Source: Flavobacterium panici
GTDB lineage: Bacteria > Bacteroidota > Bacteroidia > Flavobacteriales > Flavobacteriaceae
Direction: 5' to 3'
Assembly: GCF_903819335.1 (NCBI RefSeq)
Contig: NZ_CAIJDE010000017.1
Span: 310,001-374,000 of the forward strand
DNA length: 64,000 nt
How positions within the stretch are numbered: position 1 is the stretch's first letter; every line of letters begins with the position of its first letter. The notes under the pieces are model-generated. The model saw only the letters and a list, made by a program, of their open reading frames with translations. It was not told where the DNA came from and ran no database searches. Below are positions 1 to 8,402 of this stretch, piece by piece. The position numbers and the translations under genes were made by a program.

Positions 1-578
1 AAATGTACGATGAATCAGGAAATGTAATTGAACAATGGTTTGGCGGCGGACAGGATTTAACTCCTTATTATTTGTTTGAAGAAGATGCAAAACACTTTCA
101 TCAAACTTGTAAAACGGCTTGTGACAAACATAATCCGGAGTTTTATCCGAAATATAAAAAACAATGCGATTCTTATTTCTGGAATGCACACCGAAATGAA
201 GCCCGCGGAATTGGCGGTTTATTCTTTGATTATTGCAAAGCAAATGAACAAATGTCGATGGAAAACTGGTACAACTTTGTAACCGAAGTCGGAAATAGTT
301 TTCTTGAAGCTTATGTGCCAATTGTAGAAAGAAGAAAGAATTTAGAATATACTCCAGAAAACAAAACCTGGCAGGAAATACGCCGAGGCCGTTATGTCGA
401 GTTCAATTTGGTTCATGATAAAGGAACTTTATTCGGCTTAAAAACAAACGGAAGAATTGAAAGTATTTTGATGAGTCTTCCTCCTCATGTACAATGGGTT
501 TATGATCATCATGCAGAAGCCGGAAGCGAAGAAGAGAAATTGGTAAATGTTTTAGAAAATCAGCGAGAATGGATCTAA
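1..578 (+). CDS. hemF: Oxygen-dependent coproporphyrinogen III oxidase, 3' part
   Basis: Catalyses the O2-dependent oxidative decarboxylation of coproporphyrinogen III to protoporphyrinogen IX in haem synthesis. The window holds only the C-terminal about 190 residues of a protein usually near 300; the 5' end lies outside, and the first ATG visible is internal. Family hallmarks are present: GGGQDLTPYY (residues 14-23 of the fragment), the HRNEARGIGGLFFDY segment, and GRYVEFNLVHDKGT followed by FGL near the end. The stop codon overlaps the start region of the next gene. hemB lies about 2 kb downstream on the same strand, so two haem genes share this neighbourhood. Identification is confident; partial because of the window edge. 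Confidence 0.95.
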   Translation, partial: MYDESGNVIEQWFGGGQDLTPYYLFEEDAKHFHQTCKTACDKHNPEFYPKYKKQCDSYFWNAHRNEARGIGGLFFDYCKANEQMSMENWYNFVTEVGNSFLEAYVPIVERRKNLEYTPENKTWQEIRRGRYVEFNLVHDKGTLFGLKTNGRIESILMSLPPHVQWVYDHHAEAGSEEEKLVNVLENQREWI

Positions 579-1507
579 AAATGATTTATATAACGTTTTT
601 TGTCAGCATTTTTGGGTGCTTTGCTCAGAATGATTCGCTGCGAAATCCGTATTTTAAATCATATAATGATAAAATTACCACCAGTATTTATTATTTAGAT
701 ACTTCTAATAGTTTTCAAATTGCTTCAGATGCTCAGGAGCCTAAAACCTATCTTAATCTTATTCCGAATCGAAGAGAACAAATTGGTTTAAGTTTAAATT
801 ATAAGATCATTGATATTTCAGTTGGTTTTGCGCCCAAATTTCTTTCTGGCAATAAAGGCGATTCTCATTCCAAGCATTTTAATTTTAATACCCGTTTTTA
901 CTATAAAAAATGGATGCAGTCGTTTACTTTCATTAATCAAAAAGGATTTTATGTTAGTGATGATAATGTAACGGCACAACTCCCAAGAATGCGTACTACG
1001 AAAATTGGCGGGACGACATCTTATGTTTTTAATGATAAATTCTCTTTTAAAACATTAATAAGCCAAAATGAATGGCAGACTAAAAGTTCCGGAAGTTTTA
1101 TCCCGACTTTCTCATTTTATTACACCAACATTGACTTAAATACTCCCGACACAACTCCGGGTGACATTTATGTCTTTACACTGGCACCATCCTATTTTTA
1201 TAATTTTGTAATTAGTGATCGTATTTTGATTGGTGCAGGAGTCGCTTTGGGGGCGGGAATTAATGATGTTGACGGAGATACCTCAGCTTTATATCAGGCA
1301 GATTTAAATTTAAAACTGGCTTATAATAATGACCGTTTCTTTGGTTATGCAACCCTTAATTCGGTAAGTTTTTCTCAGGATGATAAAGTCGATCCGCGAC
1401 TGAACGATAATATTGCCACTTTAAAACTTTCTTTGGGTTATCGATTTGATCCTCCAAAAGAAGTGAAAAAGGTTTATGATAAAGTAAATGATAAAATAGG
1501 TTTGTAA
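569..1507 (+). CDS. Putative outer-membrane protein, DUF4421-like
   Basis: A 312-residue secreted protein with an N-terminal signal sequence ending at a typical Bacteroidota FAQ site (about residue 20). The rest consists of alternating aromatic/polar strands (for example FNFNTRFYYKKW, LTLAPSYFYNF-like stretches) ending in a strand SLGYRF, as expected of an outer-membrane beta-barrel. It resembles DUF4421 proteins, whose function is unknown. The start overlaps hemF by 10 bases; an in-frame ATG at 581, two bases after the hemF stop, is an alternative, but the first start supplies the lysine of the signal peptide n-region. Probably cotranscribed with hemF. No enzymatic motif seen. Confidence 0.7.
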   Translation: MDLKMIYITFFVSIFGCFAQNDSLRNPYFKSYNDKITTSIYYLDTSNSFQIASDAQEPKTYLNLIPNRREQIGLSLNYKIIDISVGFAPKFLSGNKGDSHSKHFNFNTRFYYKKWMQSFTFINQKGFYVSDDNVTAQLPRMRTTKIGGTTSYVFNDKFSFKTLISQNEWQTKSSGSFIPTFSFYYTNIDLNTPDTTPGDIYVFTLAPSYFYNFVISDRILIGAGVALGAGINDVDGDTSALYQADLNLKLAYNNDRFFGYATLNSVSFSQDDKVDPRLNDNIATLKLSLGYRFDPPKEVKKVYDKVNDKIGL

Positions 1508-1530
1508 TGTTTAATCTAAAATAAGAAATT

Positions 1531-2427
1531 ATGGAAAAGGTAAACGTAGAACAGTTAAACCGCATGAATTCCGGAAAGGGATTTATTGCAGCACTAGATC
1601 AAAGCGGTGGCAGCACACCAAAGGCATTATCGCAATATGGTGTTGAAGAAAGCAGTTACACAAATGATGAAGAAATGTACACGCTTGTACATGAAATGAG
1701 AACCAGAATTATTAAAAGTCCGGCTTTTGACAGCCAATATATTCTGGGTGCCATTTTGTTTGAAAACACAATGGATCGCAAAATAGACGGAGAATGGACT
1801 TCGGATTATTTGTGGAAGACAAAAAACATAGTTCCGTTTTTAAAAGTCGATAAAGGACTTGCTGATCTTGCAAACGGAGTTCAGTTAATGAAACCAATTT
1901 CAAATCTGGATGAATTATTGGATCGAGCTGTAGAAAGAAATGTTTTTGGTACTAAAATGCGTTCTGTTATTAAAGAAGCAAACGCCGTTGGAATCCGCGA
2001 AATCGTGGAACAGCAATTTGAAGTAGGGAAACAAATTTTTGCAAAAGGACTTATCCCAATTATTGAACCTGAAGTCGATATTTACAGTACAGACAAAGAA
2101 AAGTCAGAACAGATTCTTAAAGAAGAAATTCAAAAACAACTTAATGCATTAGACAAAGATGCAAAAGTGATGCTGAAATTATCTATTCCAACTGTGAATG
2201 ACTTTTACAAAGAACTAATATCTGATTCGCATGTAGTGCGAGTTGTCGCTCTTTCTGGAGGATATGGTCAGGAAGAAGCCAATGAAAAGCTTTCACAAAA
2301 CCACGGATTAATTGCAAGTTTCTCCCGCGCATTGTCTGAAGGGCTTTTTGCCAATCAATCTGATGATGTTTTTAATACCAAATTAGAGAAGACCATTAAA
2401 GGAATTTATGAAGCTTCGATAACATAA
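1531..2427 (+). CDS. fda: Class I fructose-bisphosphate aldolase
   Basis: Cleaves fructose 1,6-bisphosphate to dihydroxyacetone phosphate and glyceraldehyde 3-phosphate through a Schiff-base lysine. At 298 residues it matches the bacterial single-domain class I enzymes of the Staphylococcus Fda type. Seen in the sequence: the N-terminal [13 protein letters not shown] phosphate-binding region, EPEVDI in the barrel core, the strand [10 protein letters not shown] whose lysine is the expected Schiff-base residue, and [14 protein letters not shown] near the C-terminus. It follows the outer-membrane protein gene by 23 bases and is separated from hemB by a repeat-like AT-rich spacer. A glycolytic or gluconeogenic role is inferred from the family. 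Confidence 0.9.
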   Translation: MEKVNVEQLNRMNSGKGFIAALDQSGGSTPKALSQYGVEESSYTNDEEMYTLVHEMRTRIIKSPAFDSQYILGAILFENTMDRKIDGEWTSDYLWKTKNIVPFLKVDKGLADLANGVQLMKPISNLDELLDRAVERNVFGTKMRSVIKEANAVGIREIVEQQFEVGKQIFAKGLIPIIEPEVDIYSTDKEKSEQILKEEIQKQLNALDKDAKVMLKLSIPTVNDFYKELISDSHVVRVVALSGGYGQEEANEKLSQNHGLIASFSRALSEGLFANQSDDVFNTKLEKTIKGIYEASIT

Positions 2428-2546
2428 ATTAAGTCAAAAGTTTAAAGTCATAAAGTCAAAAGTATTGACATCAATTAATAAAAATCAAAAAATAAGATTG
2501 CAGAAAAATCTAAAATCTGCATTCTAAAATCTAAAATTCAAAAACA
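2428..2546. repeat. AT-rich intergenic word repeats
   Basis: The spacer between the aldolase gene and hemB contains degenerate repeated words (AAGTCAAAAGTTTAAAGTC, then CTAAAATCTGCATTCTAAAA). Similar words recur at about 11010 and 11926-11957. No gene or clear promoter word is seen. Confidence 0.4.
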
Positions 2547-3539
2547 ATGTTCCCATTACAAAGAAACCGTCGTTTAAGAACCAACGAATCAATTCGTTCT
2601 TTAGTTCGTGAAACCAGCTTAAGTCCACAGGATTTTATGCTTCCAATGTTTGTTGCCGAAGGAAAAGACATCAAATCTGCTATTCCTTCAATGCCAGGAA
2701 TTTATCGCCATTCATTAGACAATACGATTAAAGAAGTAAAAGAGGCTTGGGATTTAGGAATTAAAGCGGTAAACATCTACGTAAAAGTAAGCGATAACTT
2801 AAAAGACAACAAAGGTACAGAAGCTTGGAATAAAGACGGTTTAATGCAGCAAACTATCCGCGCGATAAAAGATGCTGTTCCTGAAATGATTGTAATGCCA
2901 GATGTAGCTTTAGATCCATATTCTATTTATGGTCATGACGGAATTATCGAAAATGGTCAATTAATTAACGATGCAACAGTTGATGCTTTAACTCGTATGA
3001 GTTTAAGTCATGCAGATGCTGGTGCAGATTTCGTGGCGCCAAGTGACATGATGGATGGACGTGTTTTGGCGATAAGAAAAGCATTGGAACAAAACGGACA
3101 TCATAATGTTGGAATCATGAGTTACAGTGCTAAATATGCTTCGGCATTTTACGGTCCATTTCGTGATGCTTTAGATTCTGCTCCGGTTGATTCGCAAAAT
3201 ATTCCAAAAGATAAAAAGACCTATCAAATGGATTATGCTAACCGAATTGAAGGAATTCGTGAAGCTTTATTGGATGTTGAAGAAGGTGCAGATATCGTAA
3301 TGGTAAAACCGGGAATTGCGTATTTGGACATTGTTCGTGAGGTAAAAAATGCCGTTCATGTGCCCGTTGCAGTTTACCAAGTATCTGGTGAGTACGCGAT
3401 GGTAAAGGCCGCAGCGGAAAGAGGATGGTTAGATCACGACAAAATTATGATAGAGCAACTTTATTGCATTAAGCGTGCGGGTGCGAGTATTATCTCGACT
3501 TATTTTGCAAAAGAAGCTTCAATACTTTTAAATAAATAA
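2547..3539 (+). CDS. hemB: Delta-aminolevulinic acid dehydratase (porphobilinogen synthase)
   Basis: Condenses two 5-aminolevulinate molecules to porphobilinogen, the second common step of tetrapyrrole synthesis, in the cytoplasm. Full length (330 residues). Both active-site lysine regions are visible: YSAKYASAFYGPFRDA and VMVKPGIAYLD. The metal-site loop reads DVALDPYSIYGHDG, the aspartate-rich variant without the cysteines of zinc-type enzymes, which is the pattern of magnesium-stimulated HemB proteins. The SPSDMMDGRV-like segment (here APSDMMDGRV) is also conserved. The cytochrome c gene starts two bases after the stop, so the two are almost certainly cotranscribed, pairing haem synthesis with a haem protein. 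Confidence 0.97.
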   Translation: MFPLQRNRRLRTNESIRSLVRETSLSPQDFMLPMFVAEGKDIKSAIPSMPGIYRHSLDNTIKEVKEAWDLGIKAVNIYVKVSDNLKDNKGTEAWNKDGLMQQTIRAIKDAVPEMIVMPDVALDPYSIYGHDGIIENGQLINDATVDALTRMSLSHADAGADFVAPSDMMDGRVLAIRKALEQNGHHNVGIMSYSAKYASAFYGPFRDALDSAPVDSQNIPKDKKTYQMDYANRIEGIREALLDVEEGADIVMVKPGIAYLDIVREVKNAVHVPVAVYQVSGEYAMVKAAAERGWLDHDKIMIEQLYCIKRAGASIISTYFAKEASILLNK

Positions 3540-3540
3540 A

Positions 3541-3939
3541 ATGAAAAAAGTATTATTCTTATCTGCCGTTTTAGCATTTGCTTCATGTAAAAAAGAAGTT
3601 TCAGAAAGTACAGATCAAGCTACAGAAGCATATTCTGAAGGAGAATCGGCGAAAGCCACAACACCTGAAGCTTTAGGAAAAGAAATTTTTGAAGGAAGAG
3701 GAAATTGTACTTCATGTCATCAGCTGGATCAAAAAGTCATTGGGCCGAGTATTAAGGAAATTGCCAAAATCTATAAAGACAAAAAAGGTGATATTCCAAC
3801 TTTCTTGAAAGGAAATGCAGATCCAATTGTTGATCCAAGTCAGTTTTCGGTAATGCAGACTAATTTTGGAGTAACCAAAGCAATGTCTGACGAAGAGTTA
3901 AAAGCGATTGAAACTTACATTTACAGTCATTTGCAATAA
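3541..3939 (+). CDS. Lipoprotein c-type cytochrome
   Basis: A 132-residue monohaem class I cytochrome c, presumably anchored outside the inner membrane by lipidation (N-terminal hydrophobic stretch ending AFASC, Cys16, followed by KKE). The haem-binding CTSCH is at residues 56-60. Met105 in FSVMQTNFG is the likely distal ligand, and the C-terminal MSDEELKAIETYIYS helix is typical. A Glu/Ser/Thr/Ala-rich linker (residues 20-42) separates anchor and haem domain. It immediately follows hemB and is the last gene before a strong hairpin. It likely carries electrons in respiration; the partner is unknown. Confidence 0.88.
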   Translation: MKKVLFLSAVLAFASCKKEVSESTDQATEAYSEGESAKATTPEALGKEIFEGRGNCTSCHQLDQKVIGPSIKEIAKIYKDKKGDIPTFLKGNADPIVDPSQFSVMQTNFGVTKAMSDEELKAIETYIYSHLQ

Positions 3940-3956
3940 TTGACTTATTATAAAAC

Positions 3957-3989
3957 AAAAAAACGGCGCTGAAATCAGCGCCGTTTTCT
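3957..3989. terminator. Bidirectional hairpin terminator
   Basis: AAACGGCGCTGA and TCAGCGCCGTTT form a perfect 12-bp stem with a two-base loop. An A-run lies to the left and a T-run to the right, so it can end both the hemB-cytochrome transcript and the convergent metallopeptidase transcript. Confidence 0.88.
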
Positions 3990-3999
3990 ATTTATGAGA

Positions 4000-6060
4000 T
4001 TACCAGATTTTTACTCGTTTCTCTGGGCTTACAAACATTTTGTCTCCATTTTTAATACCGAAAGCTTCATAAAAAGCATCAACATTTTGAATTGGAACAT
4101 AAGCTCTGTACATTCCCGGCGAATGCGGATCTGTTTTTACTTGATTTTTAATCGCTTCGTCTCTAGACTTGGTTCTCCAAACGGTTGCCCAGGAAATAAA
4201 GAAACGCTGCTCTGGAGTAAATCCGTCAATTAATCCTGGATTTCCGTGCGCTTTCAAATACAATTGCAAACCATCGTAAGCTGCGTTGATTCCACCTAAA
4301 TCTCCAATATTTTCACCTAAAGTAAATTTACCGTCCACATGAATTCCCGGTAACGGCTCTAAAGCACTGTATTGATCTGCCAATTCAGAACCTAATTTTG
4401 TAAATTGCTCTAAATCCTGAGGCGTCCACCAGTCAACAAGATTTCCTTCTGCATTGTAACGTGCACCAGAATCATCAAAACCATGAGAAATTTCATGACC
4501 AATTACCGCTCCAATTCCACCATAATTTACAGCTTCATCAGCTTGGTAATTGTAAAATGGCGGCTGTAAGATCGCAGCTGGAAATACAATTTCATTATAA
4601 GATGGATTGTAATAAGCATTTACCGTTTGCGGAGACATTCCCCACTCAGTTTTATCAACCGGTTTGTTCAATTTTGCAATACCTTTCTTGAAATTCCAAA
4701 TGGCTAAACTTTTTGAATTCTCAAAATAACTTCCGCCATCAACAACATTTTTAATTTGAAGTGCCGAATAATCTTTCCACTTATCAGGATAACCAACTTT
4801 TATGGTTATTTTGTTTAGTTTTTCAATAGCTTTTGCCTTTGTGTCTTTAGACATCCAGCTTAAGTTGTTAATACGGTTTTGGTAAGCCGTAATAACATTA
4901 TGAATCATATCGACCGCTTTGGCTTTTGCTTCAGCAGGAAATACTTTTTCTACATACAATTTACCAAGTGCTTCACCAATTCCGCGGTTTACAACTTGTA
5001 ACGCTTTTTCTTCTCTCGGTAATTGTTTTACAGCTCCTCTTAACGTTTTACTGTAAAAATCAAAGTTAGCCGTTTCAATATCCGTTGATAATTTTGTAGA
5101 AGAAGAATTTAATAAATCCCATTTCAGGTACTCTTTCCACTGTGCTACTTTATTTTCAGTAAATACAGTTTGCAACGCTTTCATATACTTTGGCTCAATA
5201 ACAACAACAGTATCTAATTTCGCCAAACCAATTCCTGCAAAATAAGCATCCCATTTTATAGCCGGAGTTAATTTTTGAAGTTCAGCAACCGTCATCGGGT
5301 TGTACTGCAAACGACTGTCTCTGCTTTCAACGCGATTTAATCTTGGTTTTGACAATTCAGTTTCAAAAGCCAGAATTTCTTTAGCGCTTTGTTTTGCTTT
5401 TTCCGGAGTTTCTCCAATAAACTGAAGCATTCTCGCTACGTGAAGTTCGTATTTAGCACGTTTTTCTTTAGAATCTTTATCTTCAGAAGTGTAATAATCT
5501 TTATCAGGAAGTCCTAATTGACTTACTGCAAGACTTACTGAATTTTTAGAACTGTTTTTTTCATCGGCTCCAATATAAATTCCGAAGAATCCAGAACCTC
5601 CTTCAGGTTCCATTTCAACCAAAAACTTTTGAAGATCGGCTACATTTTTAATGGCATCAATCTTTTTCAAATACGGTTTCAAAGGATTAATTCCTGCTTT
5701 GTTTCTTCCAACAGTATCTAAAACGGTCAGGAATAAGTTAACAGCTTTTCCCTGATCAGTATCTGATTTATACTTTGGATTTTTTGATGCATCTTTTAAA
5801 ATAGACATTACATCTTTGTCTGTCTTTTTAATCAATTCATTAAAACTTCCCCAAGTGGTACGATCGCTTGGAATTTCTGTCTGGCTTAACCAAGTTCCGT
5901 TTACATATTGGAAAAAATCCTGGCTCGGACTAATTTTGGTATTCATGTATGATACATTGATACCAGGTTCTTTTGCTGCAGTGGTTTGCGCTTCGATCGC
6001 TGTAAAAGAAAGCATTGCAGAAAAAGCACAAAACAAAGGTTTAGTAAGTTGTTTTTTCAT
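4000..6060 (-). CDS. M13 family zinc metallopeptidase (neprilysin/PepO-like)
   Basis: A 686-residue secreted endopeptidase of the neprilysin family. The signal peptide ends near AIEAQ (about residue 25). The M13 N-terminal domain fills most of the protein. The catalytic core shows VIGHEISHGFDDSGARY with the zinc-binding HEISH at about residues 522-526, and the third ligand plus partner aspartate in ENIGD at about 583-587. NAYYNPSYNEIVFPAAILQPPF and the terminal CxxW-like position (ending VKIW) are family features. Length agrees with bacterial PepO proteins. It probably degrades peptides in the periplasm or outside the cell. A TATGTTTG promoter word lies about 27 bases upstream. Confidence 0.95.
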   Translation of the reverse strand: MKKQLTKPLFCAFSAMLSFTAIEAQTTAAKEPGINVSYMNTKISPSQDFFQYVNGTWLSQTEIPSDRTTWGSFNELIKKTDKDVMSILKDASKNPKYKSDTDQGKAVNLFLTVLDTVGRNKAGINPLKPYLKKIDAIKNVADLQKFLVEMEPEGGSGFFGIYIGADEKNSSKNSVSLAVSQLGLPDKDYYTSEDKDSKEKRAKYELHVARMLQFIGETPEKAKQSAKEILAFETELSKPRLNRVESRDSRLQYNPMTVAELQKLTPAIKWDAYFAGIGLAKLDTVVVIEPKYMKALQTVFTENKVAQWKEYLKWDLLNSSSTKLSTDIETANFDFYSKTLRGAVKQLPREEKALQVVNRGIGEALGKLYVEKVFPAEAKAKAVDMIHNVITAYQNRINNLSWMSKDTKAKAIEKLNKITIKVGYPDKWKDYSALQIKNVVDGGSYFENSKSLAIWNFKKGIAKLNKPVDKTEWGMSPQTVNAYYNPSYNEIVFPAAILQPPFYNYQADEAVNYGGIGAVIGHEISHGFDDSGARYNAEGNLVDWWTPQDLEQFTKLGSELADQYSALEPLPGIHVDGKFTLGENIGDLGGINAAYDGLQLYLKAHGNPGLIDGFTPEQRFFISWATVWRTKSRDEAIKNQVKTDPHSPGMYRAYVPIQNVDAFYEAFGIKNGDKMFVSPEKRVKIW

Positions 6061-6086
6061 TTATAAATGTGTTTCGAGTGTATACA

Positions 6087-6094
6087 CAAACATA
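6087..6094 (-). promoter_or_regulatory. Putative -7 element of the M13 peptidase gene
   Basis: On the minus strand the word TATGTTTG fits the Bacteroidota -7 consensus TAnnTTTG and lies about 27 bases before the start codon. No convincing -33 TTG was found. It overlaps the palindrome GTGTATACAC. Confidence 0.5.
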
Positions 6095-6262
6095 TCGTTA
6101 AAATTTGTAACTCTATGTTAAAATTTATGCAATAATAATGTGTAAGTATTCTTCCATAACATTTTAATGGAAACCATCGATTATTTTCATGAATTAAAAC
6201 CTTGTTTTTCACGGATTATTGAAATTGTTTTTGGAATATTTGTTTAAAGATTTAAAGTCAAA

Positions 6263-7186
6263 ATGAGAGCAAAAATTCAGAATGCCGTTTCAGGAAAAAT
6301 TGAAGCAATTGGTTTACCAATTATGGCTTTATGCTGGGTAAGTTTTTTTTGGGGAACAACGTGGTTAGCTTCAAAAGAAGGTGTTAAGCATATGCCGGCA
6401 TTGCAATTGGCAACAATTCGCCAGTTTTTAGGAGGACTAATTTATGTGGGCTATTTTTTGTTGAAAAAACAGCCTTGGCCAAAAGGAAAGCAATGGCGTA
6501 CAATTCTTGTTTTGAGTTTTTTAAATTTTGTTTGCAGCAACGGTTTAAGTACTTGGGGCGTGAAATATATGACAAGCGGATTGGGTGCGATCATTAGTGC
6601 TCTTTTCCCAATTTGGATTATTATCATTAATTTTTTTAATGGGGAACGAATTGCAAAAATGGCTTTGTTTGGAATTCTAATCAGCTTTGGGGGAATCTGT
6701 ATTATTTTCATCGATTATATTGCGGATTTCTTAAGACCTGATTTTCAATTCGGAATTATTTTAATGACGGCTTCAACAATTACGTGGGCTTTTGGAATTT
6801 TACAAACCAAGAAAAAAGCATCCAGTTTTAATCCGTATTTTAGTTTGGGACTGCAGATGTTGATTTCAAGTGTGTTTCTTTTTGGAATTACAGAAGCAAC
6901 GGGAGTTAATATTCCGCTGAGCGAAATTCCTTCAGAGTCCTGGTGGGCAATTGGATATCTGGTGATTATTGGTTCTGTTTTAACTTTCATTGCTTTTATT
7001 TATACGCTGCAGCATCTTCCAACAGAAATCAGCAGTATTTATGTTTACATCAATCCAATTGTTGCGATGATTTTGGGATCGATTATTTTTGGCGAAACGC
7101 TTACACAGGCTATTGCCATTGGTTCGGCCGTAACTTTAACGGGATTGTATATGGTGAATAAATCTATTCGAAAGCCAAAAATTTAA
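6263..7186 (+). CDS. EamA/DMT family transporter
   Basis: A 307-residue integral inner-membrane protein with about ten hydrophobic segments arranged as two EamA repeats. The first repeat begins at FFWGTTWLASKEG (about residues 28-40) and ends around IIFIDYIADF. The second begins at ASTITWAFGILQTKK and ends with SIIFGETLTQAIAIGSAVTLTGLYMVN, a characteristic EamA end. These drug/metabolite superfamily proteins usually export amino acids or other metabolites; the substrate cannot be read from the sequence. It is divergent from the metallopeptidase gene and followed by a large inverted repeat. It appears to be a single-gene unit. Confidence 0.92.
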   Translation: MRAKIQNAVSGKIEAIGLPIMALCWVSFFWGTTWLASKEGVKHMPALQLATIRQFLGGLIYVGYFLLKKQPWPKGKQWRTILVLSFLNFVCSNGLSTWGVKYMTSGLGAIISALFPIWIIIINFFNGERIAKMALFGILISFGGICIIFIDYIADFLRPDFQFGIILMTASTITWAFGILQTKKKASSFNPYFSLGLQMLISSVFLFGITEATGVNIPLSEIPSESWWAIGYLVIIGSVLTFIAFIYTLQHLPTEISSIYVYINPIVAMILGSIIFGETLTQAIAIGSAVTLTGLYMVNKSIRKPKI

Positions 7187-7317
7187 TCTCGCAAAGTCGC
7201 AGAGTCGCAAAGTTTTTGTTTAAGTTTAAAGATCGTTGATCTTTAATACTTTTGATAAACTTAAAACGCAAAGCTTAGAAAATTTAGACTCTGCGACTCT
7301 GCGCCTTTGCGAGATTA
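7185..7317. repeat. Imperfect long inverted repeat of GCAAAG/GCAGAG words
   Basis: The left arm starts AATCTCGCAAAGTCGCAGAG directly at the EamA stop codon and the right arm ends CTGCGCCTTTGCGAGATT. The arms pair over about 28 bases with a few mismatches. Related GCAAAG words occur at 18743 and 20300-20335. It may act as a terminator or be a dispersed intergenic element. Confidence 0.6.
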
Positions 7318-7369
7318 AAAAAACCTGTTAAAAAGCGTCATAATTCTCCCTTTTAAAATGCTCTTTTCG

Positions 7370-7377
7370 TATTTTTG
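7370..7377 (+). promoter_or_regulatory. -7 promoter element of the SCO gene
   Basis: TATTTTTG matches TAnnTTTG exactly and lies 15 bases before ATG 7393. It overlaps an in-frame TTG at 7375, which argues against that codon as the start. Confidence 0.7.
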
Positions 7378-7392
7378 CGCCAAATTATTTTT

Positions 7393-8058
7393 ATGAAATC
7401 GCTTCTTTATAAATACCGCAAATTCTTCATTGTATTAATTGTATTTTCTGTAGTCACTATATCTTTATTTTATTCGGCTTTAAAGCCACAAAAAACACTT
7501 CCAATTTATAATCCTGCCGATGTAAATCCGGAATTGGTAGACAGTACGATTCAATACAAAAGTAAATACCACACGATTGCCGATTTTTCATTCATAAACC
7601 AAAACGGAGATACAATTACCCAAAAAAATTACGAAGGAAAAATTTATGTTGCCGATTTCTTCTTTACAACCTGCGGATCAATCTGCCCAAAAATGTCAAC
7701 CAATCTTGTTGAAGTTCAAAAAGCGGTTTTGAATAATCCAAAAGTAATGCTGCTTTCTCACACTGTTTTCCCGGAAGTTGACAGTGTTTCGGTTTTAAAA
7801 GCTTATGCAGTAAAATACGGAGTTGTAGACAGCAAGTGGAATTTGGTGACTGGAGATAAAAAAGAGATTTACACTATGGCCAGAAAATCTTACCTCGCTG
7901 TAAAACTGGGTCGCCCAGATCAGTTGTATGATATGGTTCATACCGAGAATTTTGTTTTGGTGGATCAAAAAAGACGCGTTCGCGGATTTTATGACGGAAC
8001 AAAAAAGGAAGATATCACAAGATTACTGGAAGACATAGATTTCTTATCAAAAGAGTAA
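7393..8058 (+). CDS. SCO1/SenC family thioredoxin-fold protein
   Basis: A membrane-anchored protein of about 221 residues. One N-terminal transmembrane helix (about residues 11-30) is followed by a thioredoxin-fold domain. The copper/redox site CGSIC is at residues 94-98 with the third ligand His183 in MVHTENF. SCO proteins deliver copper to, or reduce, the CuA site of cytochrome oxidase. The ATG start was preferred over an upstream in-frame TTG because a good promoter word occupies that position. It precedes the feo cluster by about 100 bases but feoA has its own promoter word. A role in oxidase assembly is inferred from the family. Confidence 0.92.
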   Translation: MKSLLYKYRKFFIVLIVFSVVTISLFYSALKPQKTLPIYNPADVNPELVDSTIQYKSKYHTIADFSFINQNGDTITQKNYEGKIYVADFFFTTCGSICPKMSTNLVEVQKAVLNNPKVMLLSHTVFPEVDSVSVLKAYAVKYGVVDSKWNLVTGDKKEIYTMARKSYLAVKLGRPDQLYDMVHTENFVLVDQKRRVRGFYDGTKKEDITRLLEDIDFLSKE

Positions 8059-8128
8059 AATTCCTTATTTTTAGAAAGATTTAGCATTTTCAAACCTTAT
8101 TATTACCATGGGGTAAAGATTTATTGCC

Positions 8129-8136
8129 TATTTTTG
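8129..8136 (+). promoter_or_regulatory. -7 promoter element of the feo operon
   Basis: TATTTTTG, an exact TAnnTTTG word, 26 bases before the feoA start. No clear -33 TTG at the expected spacing. Confidence 0.6.
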
Positions 8137-8162
8137 CAATCTAAATTCAATCTAAATAAGCT

Positions 8163-8402
8163 TTGCAAAATACTATCCATACCTTGAAAAAAGGCGATAA
8201 AGCCATTATCAAAGATTTTGATATCGATTTGATTCCTTTAAAATTACTAGAGATGGGTTGTTTGCCGGGCAGCATGGTCGAATTACTTCAAATTGCTCCT
8301 TTTGGAGATCCTTTATATTTAGATATTAATGGTTCGCATGTTGCTATTCGTGTTGAAACTGCTCGTGAAATTGAAGTTGAACTTTTACAAAACAATTTAT
8401 AA
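8163..8402 (+). CDS. feoA: FeoA ferrous iron transport accessory protein
   Basis: A 79-residue cytoplasmic SH3-like protein that assists the FeoB iron transporter. Seen: LKKGDKAIIKDF at the N-terminus, LLEMGCLPGSMVELLQIAPFGDPLYLDINGSHVAIR in the middle (shown here as one conserved region) and the C-terminal strand AREIEVEL. No ATG is available: an in-frame stop lies immediately upstream, so the start is TTG at 8163 (or TTG 8184). This rare start may lower translation. The stop codon overlaps the feoB start (TAATG), implying translational coupling. Confidence 0.93.
   Translation: MQNTIHTLKKGDKAIIKDFDIDLIPLKLLEMGCLPGSMVELLQIAPFGDPLYLDINGSHVAIRVETAREIEVELLQNNL

Noticed and set aside
7375..7392. 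TTG start giving the SCO protein six extra residues
   Set aside because: The codon overlaps an exact TAnnTTTG promoter word; ATG 7393 gives a normal N-terminus.
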